Origin: Gnetum montanum
Taxonomy: Eukaryota > Streptophyta > Gnetopsida > Gnetales > Gnetaceae
Assembly: GCA_015680685.1 (NCBI GenBank)
Contig: MNCI01018056.1
Location: forward strand, 458,358 to 522,357
Direction of reading: 5' to 3'
DNA: 64,000 bases
The notes under the pieces were generated by a model. The model did not search any database and was not told the DNA's origin. It saw nothing but the letters and a program-made list of their open reading frames with translations. The translations under genes and the position numbers were made by a program. The stretch's first letter is position 1, and every line of letters starts with the position of its first letter. This document shows positions 10,818 through 21,855 of the stretch, piece after piece.

Positions 10818-13800
10818 GGGGCTCTTGTCTAAATTCCTTAGGAATCTCCAACTTTCCCCAATTAATGTTTTCGAAGTTAAGGGCTGGAAGTTGGCAACAA
10901 ACTTTCTCTAGTACATCTGTGCTTTCAATGTAAGCACTAGTTATCCCCTCAGTTAGTTTCATGCATGTTATCGAGTTTCTCCCTTGATCAACCATCAGCC
11001 ACTGGGTGTTTTCTTGTTATGTGGTTGCTGCATATAGGCACTTTTTTATGTCAATATCTTATGCACACCGATTGCATGCAGGCAATGTTAAACTTTGCAT
11101 CACCCATGATTTCTACACGCAATGGCACCCTATGTCACTATATGCGATGCATGGAACTCTCTTCCTCTCAGTCTTTCTAAAAGTATTTTTCATGGATATT
11201 TCTAAGGAAAGATTGCAGATTCCTAGGCGTGCATCAATTGTACTTAGCTATGCCCTTCCCATTATTATTGGAAAATCCCCTTTATCATTGTTTATTTGGA
11301 TCACCAGGAAATCAGCTAGGTATGACCAACCACCCACGGTGGTAAAAATGTCCTCAACTTATCCTAAAGAAATAGTGATGAACTGGTCAACCAGCTCTAA
11401 GTGAATATTGCTCTTCTTAAGTGGAGGAAGGTTCTAGGTTTTATACAATTCTTGTGAGATTAAGTTGACTTCAGAGCCTGAGTCAAGAAGAGCCTTATGA
11501 GGTTCATTCCTAGCAACCTGAAGATAAATTAGGGGGCTCCTAGGATCAAATAATTTCTTGGGAAGGTGGCCTATCTTAATCTAGTCAGTTATAGTATGTT
11601 TTAACATAAAATTGTGCATTGGGTGCGATTTCTTGTTTGAAGGGCATCCTGAAACTTTATTTGGTACGACGGTGTTTAGATGTTCAACCACTTGTGAGGG
11701 TGAGGGCTTAGTTGGATTGTTGGTTCTAAAGAAAGGTCTTTTTGGCATAAAATTTTCAAGACCAACTGAGAATTGAGGATTGGAAGCCCTCGTGACATTG
11801 GGTTATTGTAGTTGAGTGGGAAATACCCTTGGCATTATTGGAGCCATTGGTGGTGGAGCTGCAGGCGTGAGAGGTGTGGATGGATTTGGAGGATGGTATA
11901 CATGTGGAGTGTCCCTTCCGGGAGGGGAAGTCTGATCATATTCCTGAACTGGGTAGTGACGTTGTGAAGTTGCGTAACCCATAGAGTCACTTGGAGAAAT
12001 CAGCTGCTGCATGTAGTAGCCATAAGGATTGGGTTGCCAGTAAGGGTATTATTGTCTCGGCAATGGCATCCCCCATGACTGTGGGTGTTGCCACTGCTAG
12101 TGTTGCCTGATGGGTTGTAGTGGAGTTCCACTTGGATAGTATGTCAATGGTTGGTGGAATTGTCTTGGGTTACCTTGGGGATAAGGTAACCTTTGGGGTG
12201 TCTACCGTCTGTTGAGTCTCGGGTTAAGTGCATATACCCTAGACTCTTGTAGATGTGAGATGATTGGACAACATCCCTTGGGATAGTCATATTGGCAGAT
12301 CTCACATCCACCGTCATTTTCTATGTCTGAATCCACAACCTCATCAGAGATAGTTATTTTCCCCTTACCCTTGTCATGTGTAGGGCCTGAATCTCTCCGC
12401 TTTTTCTTATCTTTGTCACTACTTCATTCCTCCTTAGACTCCTCTATGATTTTCAGGACAAGTTCAAGTCTACTATCTAAGGAGTCCTATATCTAATCTA
12501 CCTTAGCCTCCACTTCTGTTGTTAGCTTCTAAAGTGGTAAGGCTTTTTGATTCACCAACTCCTTGAGTGGTGACTCATCCTCTTCATCACAGAATCTCAC
12601 TCCCCTTTTCTGGAGGGAAGGATCGCAGTTATATTCTTCCGTGCTCTCTCTTTTTCATAGCTCCCCTTCTTCTTTGGCTACTTGTTCCAACAATTGTTGA
12701 ATCTCATGGGATCTAAGTTCTGATAGTCTCCCTTGGGCATAACTCCCAAGGGTTCTCCTAGTTTCATACCTTAGCTGATCCCGTTGTGCGTAACCATGGC
12801 CCTGGCAACGATGTAACAATGCATAGTAATGGCCCATGGCAACATCCAAGGGTTCATGAGTACCTTTCTTCCATCCTTGGATCTACTTACGGAAGTTAGA
12901 CACTCTGGAGTACATTTGATATTTATCGTTGAAGAGTTCTAACATCATACTCCGCCTCCTAATGGTTTCTGACTCTAAGGGCTGGTACCAACTCTCTGCT
13001 TCCTTTATGAGTGTCCTAGGAAACAACTTTAGTTTCTACCACTTGTTCTCTATGTTCTGCAAGGTGTAGGCATCGTGGAATGCCTATAAATGATTTTGCA
13101 GATTAGCATTGTATCCCCCTTCAAATCGTGAGATGTTATCCATATCCAATCTCTTGATCCAACTATCTTTTTGATGCCTTGTTGGTATTCTCACTACCTC
13201 CGTTATATCTAGCATGCTTCGGGTGGCAAGTAGGGGTTCATCATGATCATCTCTTTCATGACGTCTATGATGTCTACATTGTTCCCTACTTTCCCTTCTA
13301 CCATGCCCTTGTCCTCGCTCTCGACTCTCTCGTCGAGGTCTCTCATTTTGCCTACCTCTATCCTCACCATTATGCTCTTGATTACTACACCTTGATGTGG
13401 AAGGAGAGGGTGAATGATTTGATGAAGGTGAAGAAGAAGGAGAACCATCACCCCCGATCACGATGATGATGTTTCTTACCTTCTCTTCAATGGCTTCAGC
13501 CCCGATCGTGATGACAATCTGAGTGCCAATCCTTGTCATGTGTTTTTGTTCCCTTGGTGATTAGCTGGCGTTCATGAGGATCAGAACTAGTGTTGTGTAT
13601 CGTGGAGCGTAGGTTCTAATACCGCACCTCCTCACTATCATTAGGAGGGGGAACATTATTTGATGGAGAACCCTTTATAAGTGGTTCACCATCTCCAACT
13701 TCACTTAGGACATGTGGGACCCCTTTGCCCTTCAACAATGTATGGTGGCTCTTTTGCCTTGAGTCCCTTAGACGTTGTGCTTCTATGGGATGATAATCCC

Positions 13801-14113
13801 TTGTGTCAAAATCCCCTATAACGTATTCAGCATAGAGCTGTGTCATGCCTATCTGTGCCAGAGCACAGAGGAGCATGTTGGGGACTACACGATCTGGAGG
13901 TAACACTATGTTACCTTGCAAGTCTCTCTAGTGCATCTGTTCATCTTGATGGAGGATAAATGTAAAATTGGGTATGTGCTCATCAAGATGAGTATATACC
14001 ACCCGCTATTGTTGAGGAATTGGCTGATTTTGGTTATGTGTTTTAGACTGTCGACTGTTTCTTGTATGATCCCTAGGTGGTGTAATGCTCTTATGAGATG
14101 AAGAAGAAGACAT
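10818..14113 (-). pseudogene. Element C: gag-protease polyprotein remnant
   Basis: The reading starts at ATG 14113 (MSSSSSHK). Blocks in order on the minus strand: an N-terminal domain (HQDEQMH, 13616-13921); a Ser/Pro then Arg/His-rich region with RRESRERGQGHGR (about 13200-13450); a capsid-type block RLDMDNISRFEGGYN (about 13110); MGHYYALLHRCQGHGYAQRDQ (12655-12849); a Cys cluster CEICQYDYPKGCCP (about 12255-12306); and a Pro-rich tail (11803-12012). The protease follows with the intact triad LLDSGSEVNLIS (about 11478-11510) and IIMGRA.LSTIDAR. The reading ends at 10818 in the protease-RT linker (NWGKLEIPKEFRQEPL). A handful of stops break it. Best preserved copy of this gag in the window. 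Confidence 0.85.
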
Positions 14114-14236
14114 TGTGTCTTATTCCATGTGCTAATTAACTGTTATATAATTTTTCATTTAATTAACCCTAAGGGTTTGTTTAAGCTCCCAACGATGTGG
14201 ATAATTTCCTATGTTCTACTTAGCGCACAAACACTT

Positions 14237-14256
14237 AGTCCCCAGCAACAGCGCCA
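14237..14256 (-). promoter_or_regulatory. Primer binding site of element C (tRNA-Asp type)
   Basis: The minus strand reads TGGCGCTGTTGCTGGGGACT, differing from the tRNA-Asp complement mainly by CpG-to-TpG changes. One base separates it from the LTR end at 14258. This is the clearest primer site of the family in the window. Confidence 0.85.
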
Positions 14257-14257
14257 A

Positions 14258-15101
14258 TGATGAGTGGCAAGGTACCCCTACACTCAACCATACGAATACG
14301 AGCATAGCACACGCCATCCGATCAAACTTTGTAGACTAAGTGCCTATACGCCTTATGGAACACTTAAGGTTAATTATTCATTGTCTTCCTAGACTTACTT
14401 GTAGTTGTCATAGTGGTATGGTTAAGTAAGTCTGAGGTATATGATTTTTATGTCTTTTCAATTTTATCTCCTATGCTGATAAGGTGAAGGGTGAAGAGAC
14501 TAATTAACTAAATTTAACTAACTAACTAAGTCTTAATTAACCTAGCATCAGCATCCATTCCCACTTACCGTTCACACCCTGAACCAACGTAACCTTGGTT
14601 ACCAAACGCTAGTCGTTGCTGGGATCACCAAGCATAACGCACGTGCTCGAAGCGGTCGTATTGAGGCACTTAACTAAGAGAGAAGGGTTGAGAAAGATTT
14701 AATAACTAATAAAGCAATTAAATGATAAACATTAAATAATAGTAAATAAAATCCTATTTAGCCTATTCCATGCACTACAAGGTTTATCCAAGAAGTTTCT
14801 CTTTATTGTCGTACACAAACTTGTGTTCAGGTACAATATTTGCTCGAATAAAGATCTGTTCACTTTGGAGCTCCTACTACAGGCACATGGAAAATATTCT
14901 ATCTCTGGAGGGATCAAACTACCAGAGTGTCGCTACGGTCTAGGTCTAGAATGAGAAACAAGGAAGAGCTATCTCTTATTTATAGATTTGACAGCACACT
15001 GCAATATCATGTAAGCGATATCACAGGGGAAGATGCGATATTGCATACACGATATCGCGGCGGATGTGATATCACAACCCATGCAATGTCGCATCCCATC
15101 A
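14258..15101 (-). repeat. 5' LTR of element C
   Basis: This LTR of about 844 bp runs from TGATGGGATGCG (15101, minus) to ...CCACTCATCA (14258). The TATA box CTATAAATAAG is at about 14975-14985. Upstream, at 15000-15096, are five GATATC-like dyads (for example ACGATATCGCGG). It shares its ends and much of R/U5 with LTRs A, B, D and E, but its U3 resembles only LTR E. Confidence 0.92.
15000..15098 (-). promoter_or_regulatory. Palindrome cluster in U3 of LTR C
   Basis: Five GATATC or near-GATATC dyads lie within 100 bp immediately upstream of the TATA box. They are weaker than, but homologous to, the cluster in LTR E. A promoter or protein-binding role is inferred. Confidence 0.5.
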
Positions 15102-17410
15102 AGTAACAAGGGATCTAATGACAAAGTAAGGTCTAGAGGGGAAAGTCAAGATAGGGATGCAAGCAAGAAGCAAGATCATGACTGTGGTTGCAATCACCAA
15201 AGAGGTAGTAGCAAGCATTATGATGGTGCTAGTTCTCCTTCCTCTTCCCCTTTATCATCATCATCCTCTTCTAGCTCCAACCATAACCATAGAAGGTGAG
15301 ATCATAATTGCAATGATCAAAATAAATGAAACAACTAGCAGGAGCATCAAGATAGGAAAGATCAAGGACGTAGACATTCAAGAGAAGTGCATTTCCATGA
15401 ATGAAGGGGTAGTAGAGGGCATCACAGGCACCATGATCAAGGCCTTGATGAGCCTCTATTTGCTACCTGAATTATGCTTAACATCGCAAAGGTAGTCAAA
15501 ATCTCAACAAGGCATGTGAAAAATAGTCGGATCAAATGGTTAGACATGAAAAATATTCCTTGATTTGAAGGAGGATATAACTTTGTCCGAAAAAACCATC
15601 TTCAAGCTTTCCAAGATGCATGTTCCTTGCAAAACATAGAGAACAAATGGTAGAAACTAAAGTTATTTTCCAAGACATTCATCAAATAAGTAGAGAACTA
15701 GTACCGGTCCTTAGAATCAGAATCTATTAAACAATGGAATACCATGGTTGAAATGTTTAATGATTAGTATCAAACATAATCCCAGGTATCCAACTTAAGG
15801 AAGTAAATTTAAGAGTGTAACATGGAGCACACAAACCCTTGGATGCCACCATTACTCGATACTATGCCTTGATGCACAAATGCCTTGGCCATGGTTTTTC
15901 TCAATTCGCTCAACTCCATCACATTGTAGATGGGCTTCATAATGAAATAAGAAAAACCCTTGGTCTTTATGCCCAAGGATGATTGTCAAAATTAACTACC
16001 CATCAGGTACAAAGGTTAATAGAGTAGGTTGCCAAAGAGGAGGACGAACTCAAAAAAAAAGTGTAGAGGAGTATAACCACAATCCTTCCATCTGCAAGAG
16101 GAAGGTTCAATTTTGTGACAATGAGGATGAATTTTTATTTGATGATGGGATGCATAAAAGAGCCTTACAACTTCAACAATTCCAATTTAAACTTATGACC
16201 AAGGTTGATCAGTTAAGAGACTCCATGGATAGTAGATTTCAAGCTATCCTCAAAAATTGCTGAAGAGTCCCAAGAATAAGGGAGTGATCATGAGCACAAG
16301 AGGCACAAAGAAGTTAAACATGTGTATTACAAAGGTAAAGGTAAAATTATTGTAATAGAAGAGGTTTTAGACAATGAATTAGATGATGATCATGGATGTG
16401 ATGCCTGCCAGTATGAATATCCTAAGGGATGTTGTCCCACTATGTCACATCTTTAGGAGTCTGGGATGTATGCCTTACATCCATGACTTACACAAAGGTA
16501 AACATCTAGAAGGTCAACTTATCCTCAAGGTAATCTTCGACAATTTCACTAGCAACAACCATATTATCCAAGCAGAGCTCCATCGCAACCGTACGAACAA
16601 TACCAATAATGACAACAACCACAATCATGGGTGCTTACACTACCAAGGCAACAATAACCGTCCCAATAGCTTAATCCATATGGTTACCACGTTCAACGAC
16701 CCATGTCTCCATGTGACTCTTCCTGTCATGCTTCTCAATGACAACCTTACTACTATCCTTCTAACTATTATTAAACTCCATCTCTATATGAAATAAGGAA
16801 CGATGCCCCATATCCTTATCCTTCTCCTATCCTTGCACATACTCCTCCTCTAGTTGCATAGCTACCACCTACTCCACCAATGCAAGATGAACTACCCACT
16901 CAACCACAACAACACAATGCTACGAGGGTTGTTAATTTGCAACCCAATCATCAATCAGAGGAATCAAATGCCCTATTAAAGAAAAGACCTTTCTTTCAAC
17001 CTCGTAGTCCACCTACATCCACAATTGACAATCCTACTCCTACCTCTTCCTCCATATCAGATTCCTTTGGGCCTTCTTCAAACCAAACTCTACTAAGGAT
17101 CCATACAGTAATGCTTACTCACACTACATCTAATTGGATCCATGCAAGAAACCTTCCCAGGAAATTAGCCAATCCTAGAAGTCCTCTAATTTATTTGCAG
17201 ATTGCTAGGAACAAATCGTGTAAGGCTATTCTTGATTTAGGTTTTGCTGACAATTTGATTTCTCATGAGATGTACACTATCTGGAACCTACCTCCTCTTA
17301 AGAAGAGCAACATCAGATTAGAATTGGCAAACCAATCCATCACTATTCCATTGGGACTAGTAGAAGACATTGTGACCATGATCTATGGGTGGTCTTATCA
17401 CATAGACATG
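15102..17410 (+). pseudogene. Element B: gag C-terminal part and protease
   Basis: Gag resumes after the insertion with SSNKGSNDK, then a His/Asp and poly-Ser region (15157-15299). Degenerate capsid-type sequence lies around 15500-15800. HKRALQLQQFQFKL and DQLRDSMDSRFQ follow (15979-16263), then a Cys cluster CDACQYEYPKGCCP at about 16392-16449 and Pro/Gln-rich sequence (16880-17446). The protease region reads AILDLGFADNLIS at about 17225-17260; the D-S/T-G triad has become DLG. At about 17411 protease coding runs directly into LTR sequence, so the rest of pol was deleted. Confidence 0.8.
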
Positions 17411-18165
17411 AATAATATTCCCCAAGTCTATAAATATCGTGCCTAGGCTCTTGTTTGAAGTAAATTTTTTGATCATTCTTAGTCAGAGTAGCGAAGCTCT
17501 TGTAGTTTATTTTCCTTAGAGTTAGAATATTTTCTGTGTGCTGACAAAAAGAGTTTTAAGTGTGTATGGTTCTTTTTTTGAGCACTGATGTACCTAAGAA
17601 AAGCAATGTGACAAGAATAAAATGAACTCTTTTGACAATCCTTGTAGCACGAAGAATAGCTTAATATTTTCTTTAATGAATTCTACTTTCTTGTTCTTAC
17701 TTTAATACATTTGATTAAGCAATTTATTTTTAGCAATTAATAAACACAAGCATGACCACTTTGAGCATTCATAAAGTACTTGGTAACCCAGCAACACTTA
17801 ACATTTGGTAGCCCAGCAATGCTATATGTGTTCAAGATGTGTCCAAGAAGGTGGGGCGATTACTTTTGTTAGGCTAGCTAGGCAATAGCCATTAGTTTCA
17901 ATCTACTCTACCCTTTATTCTTGTTGTAGGTGATTACATCTATAAAACATAAAATGATAAAAATTCATCTACCTTAATTACACATAAACCATACCCTTGA
18001 GCCTCACAAGTGTAGTTGGGAAGACAATGAATGTTCTAAACACCATTTTACTTCCTAGAGAAACTAGTGTATGCGATGACTATAGGTCCACAGAGTTTGA
18101 CTAGATCGTGTGTAACACCTTAGTGATTCGTATGGTTGGGTGTAGGGGTACCTCGTCACTCATCA
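17411..18165 (+). repeat. 3' LTR of element B, 5'-truncated
   Basis: It matches the 5' LTR from TATTCCCCAAGTCTATAAAT onward and ends GTCACTCATCA, followed by the CTAAT duplication. The first 70 or so bases of U3 were removed together with most of pol. Confidence 0.9.
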
Positions 18166-18170
18166 CTAAT

Positions 18171-20831
18171 GCATACCATTATTAACTTTAAATAAATTCT
18201 TAATATTATAAGTTTTTTTTTGAAAATTATTTTTTCTATTTCTATTCAAACCATAGAGGTTGGAAGCTTCATTTTAAATAATCCATCTATCATAGATATG
18301 TAGACAAGAAATTACGATGATACCAAATTTTCTTTAAGTGGTCTATAATCTAGATGCATTAGTATCCAAAGATCCTTCATTAAAAGGAAGCCATTATCAG
18401 CTAATTTTCTTAAGCATACTTTTAAAACTATAATATGATTGTAATTCCAATATTTACTAAGCTTGCATAATGTCTTTCAAATTTCTTTAAGAATTGGAGA
18501 ACCATGAAAAGAAATGACCTAAGAAAAAAGAAATTAGTGAAGAAAGTTATTAAAATACTAACTGTTATCATTATTAGATTTTTCATAAATAAGTTTGTTT
18601 CTTAAAAGGAGTATCCAAACATCATCTTCATTAATGTACTTTGAAATTCATTTTGGAGCAAAAAAAATACCCTAGTTATAACAACTAATGAGGCCACATC
18701 CTCCATCTTTCTAGCTACCAATGTAAATATTCCAAGCAACTCTAGGAAAGCCTTTTCGATGTTGCTTATTAAATCAACGAAATTGATGCATGATATGATT
18801 AATTCTTTCATAAGAAGTTTCAGAAGGAGCCCAAGAACTAAAGTAATAAACATGAGCTCATTGAAGCATATGCTTAATAACTAAAACTTTGCTAGTAAGG
18901 ATGTGCTTTTTTAATTTCTATTTATTAAGCTTATTTTCATTTTTATCAACCACATAATTCCAAAAATTAGTAATATTAGGCTCAAAAGAAAATGATATTT
19001 CTAAAATTTTGAAGATAAAATCTATTTTCAATATTTTCTAAGGCCTAAGAGTAACCTACTAATCAGTATTACTATTACAATAAATAATAGATTTTTGCTA
19101 ATTGATCTAAGAGCCAAAAAACATGTAGTAATCCTCCACTCTAGCCAAAAGAGTATTAATATGTTGTAAAGAATTGTTAATCATAAAAAAATCATTTGTA
19201 AGGCACTTGTTAAGCAATTACGTACCTTGATCATGAATTGAAATTTACTTAATGATATTCCTTTGTAGATCATAATGTAGATTATGTGAAAAAAAATTCT
19301 ACAATAATAATAAAAATATAGAGTTAGAGGAAAATCTTGATGAACTAACCGTTAAAGAGAAAAAAAACATAATCCAAAATTAGTAGAAACTTAAGCATTA
19401 GCATTAGTGAGTAGGGTACAAATAACATGACTAAAATAATCACCAAATCCTAGTTTATAGAGATAAGAAATACAAAATTCCATTTAATCTTGACATAAAA
19501 TTTGGCATAATCTAACTTAATAAAAGTAATGTCTTGGTTAGTATTAAAAGGCCACTACATTCCCTCCTAAGTTGCAATAACATTATTTATGATATATCAA
19601 TCTTTAACAAAACTAGTCTGCTTCGGTTTGATGATATCTTCAATAACCTTATGATTTTAGCAAGCTATGCATTTAGCTAAAATTTTATAAGTATTATTAA
19701 GAAAATTAATAAACCTTCAATTATCAATATATTGAAGATATCCATTCTTAAGAAGAATAATAATCACATCTTTATTAACATTTTTACCAAGAAAAAAAAT
19801 TTAATGACTTCTTGGAAAACATGAAAGAAATTATTTCCAATGATATTCCAATGACTCTTAAAAACTTCAATTGGAAAATAATTAAAACTAGAGCTTTATC
19901 ATCTACTAAATTAAATGTTGCTTCTTTGATGTCTACCATTGTAAATTTTTCCTCAAGAATACTTTCATGTACTTGTATTATAAGATGAGGAATATGTGTG
20001 CTAGGGGTCTAGAAGGATTCGTTGCTAAAACCTTTAGAAAAAAATAATTTTCTTAATTGTCTTAGAATCTTTAATGATGGAATCATTTATATAAAATGAT
20101 TTCAATTTAGGTACTTGACTCTTTTATTTTAAAAATTTTAAAAATTCTTTACAAGGTTCATCTTAAATATTTAGCTAATCCATGCAACTTTTAATGACCA
20201 CTTTTAGCATCAAAAGCATCCCAACATTTTTTAGCATAATGAGCTTTAGCCAAGGCTTTCTGAGTAACAAAATTAAAGGTATTCTATTCTAAAATAATTT
20301 GTATTCACTTTATAGATTTTGCAAGATCTTCTTCAACTTGATGTTTATGCTTAGTAAATTGATCTTCAAAATATATAACATAATTTCTGACTCTACAAGT
20401 AGCTCATTGCCACTAGTTAATTCAACCGATATCACTAGTAGCATTTTTCTCTTTTTCATAAAGACTTCAAAATATTTTTTCCACTAGGTAAAGTTAGCAT
20501 ATTAGCATTCATACAAAAAATATCATACTTTCAAAAGGATGAAACATTAATTCTAGAGAGAAAATGCTAATAGGAAAATAGTCTAACAAAGTAACATCTA
20601 TATGCACTTCTACTTTCCTTATAGGCTTCAAAAAGAAAACATTAAAGATGTAAAATCTATCAAGTTGACAATAAATCCTATCATTTTCCTATTGATAATT
20701 AGACCAAGTATAATGATTCTCATTAAAGTAATGTGGGAATAAAGAGCTAACATCTGAAAGAAAATATTTTTCATAAACCAATCTCCATTTTCTTGAGAAG
20801 ATATATTAGGAAGAAGGTGACCAATTTTATC
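18171..20831 (-). pseudogene. LINE, middle portion: endonuclease C-terminus and reverse transcriptase
   Basis: This minus-strand LINE ORF2 piece lies between elements B and D. From the high end it reads the endonuclease C-terminus (TWSNYQ, then NDRIYCQLDRFYIF, then LLDYFPI). The reverse transcriptase follows, with NGYLQYIDN.RFINFLN and HKVIEDIIKPKQTSFVKD, then IINNVIATQEG and DITFIKLDYAKFYVKI (about 19900-19450). The box expected to read FADD is decayed (about 19185-19200). A further decayed region follows to 18171. Many stops and frameshifts are present. Its edges are the target sites TTATC (D) and CTAAT (B), and protein order is continuous across both. Confidence 0.8.
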
Positions 20832-21704
20832 TAATGAGTTAGTTGTTAGGCTACATCAACAGGATGTCATAGATGTAATCCCATCGGTAGGATCTCATCA
20901 ACGTGAGCCTATTGATGTAGGGTTGTCCTCGTTGACGTGTACTTGTTGATGGGGCATCCTATTTCTGCCTATAAATTTGCACCTACCCATTGCATTTATG
21001 GCAATTCCTTGCATAGTTGTAGTGAAGTGCTTGTATTTTTTCCTCTCAAAAGTTAGAATATTTTCTAAGTTTCTACAGTAGGAGTTAAAGAGTGTACAGA
21101 TCTTTATTCAAGAATTGTTGTATGTGAGCACTTCAATGTGGATGGCAATAAAGGTGAGCTTTTATGATAAACCTTGCAGCACTTGGACTAAATTAATTAT
21201 TTACGTAAGCATTTAATATTCATAGAATTTTTTTAATGTTTTAAGTAATTAATTAATATTGATTTAATAGCAAACATAAGTACAACCACTTTGAGCATGT
21301 GTTTAATTCTTGGTAATCCCAATAACGCTTAACATTTGGTAACCTAGTAGCAGTATACGTGTTTAGGATGTGTATGGCAAGTGGGAACGAATGCTTATGT
21401 TAGGATTAGTTAAGTGTTAGCTAGTTGTTAGATTAATCAAACAATTAAACAATTTATTCCTTACTCTTCAATATTTTTCTTAAGTGACTTAAACCATAAA
21501 AGATAAAAATCATATGCCTTAGTTACACTTAACCATATCCTTGCATTTCATAAGTGGAACTAGGAAGAGAACAATTGCAATGATTAGTTTCACCTCCTAG
21601 AACTAGTGTACTTAGAAACCTAAAGTCTTTAAAATTTTACCAAATCGCTAAGTAAACGCTAGTGATTTGTATGATTGGGCATAGGGTATACTTGTTGCTC
21701 ATCA
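20832..21704 (+). repeat. 5' LTR of element D
   Basis: This LTR of 873 bp starts TAATGAGTTAG (original TGATGAGTTAG, kept in the 3' LTR) and ends TGCTCATCA. The TATA box CCTATAAAT is at 20969-20977. U3 upstream of it repeats CATCAAC/GTTGATG-type motifs. Confidence 0.92.
20850..20958 (+). promoter_or_regulatory. CATCAAC/GTTGATG dyad cluster in U3 of LTR D
   Basis: ACATCAACAGG, TCATCAACGTGAG, TATTGATGTAG, GTTGACGTG and TTGTTGATGGGG occur in about 100 bp ending just before the TATA box, in both orientations. The 3' LTR keeps diverged versions (33530-33605). A regulatory role is inferred from position only. Confidence 0.45.
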
Positions 21705-21705
21705 T

Positions 21706-21725
21706 TAGCATCATTTCTAGGAACT
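21706..21725 (+). promoter_or_regulatory. Primer binding site of element D (tRNA-Asp type, strongly decayed)
   Basis: TAGCATCATTTCTAGGAACT lies one base after the LTR and matches the family primer site after several transitions. Confidence 0.65.
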
Positions 21726-21855
21726 TTAGTTAGCTATGTGCACTATCTAAGACTTAGTGAAAATTATTCAACATCGTTGGATCAAACCTTAAAGTTGCAA
21801 TAATTATAATAATAATAATTGTAAAAATCACATTGGTATTTGCTTTTCATTCAAA

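Larger units (their letters stand above)
10471..15101 (-). mobile_element. Element C: Ty3/gypsy LTR retrotransposon nested in element B
   Basis: A minus-strand gypsy copy is flanked by a perfect AGTAA duplication (10466-10470 and 15102-15106). It carries a full 5' LTR (14258-15101), primer site, gag and protease. A deletion then joins the start of the protease-RT linker to a 3' LTR fragment (10471-10817). RT, RNase H and integrase are absent, so it could not move by itself. It has fewer stops in gag than A, B or D, in keeping with being the younger insertion. Confidence 0.92.
9004..18165 (+). mobile_element. Element B: Ty3/gypsy LTR retrotransposon, disrupted
   Basis: A plus-strand gypsy copy is flanked by a perfect 5-bp duplication CTAAT (8999-9003 and 18166-18170). 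Order: 5' LTR, tRNA-Asp-type primer site, gag, protease, then a deletion running into a 5'-truncated 3' LTR. RT, RNase H and integrase are missing. Element C (10471-15101) is inserted inside gag, so B itself is about 4.5 kb. Its host is the minus-strand LINE, whose reading resumes on the other side. Confidence 0.9.
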
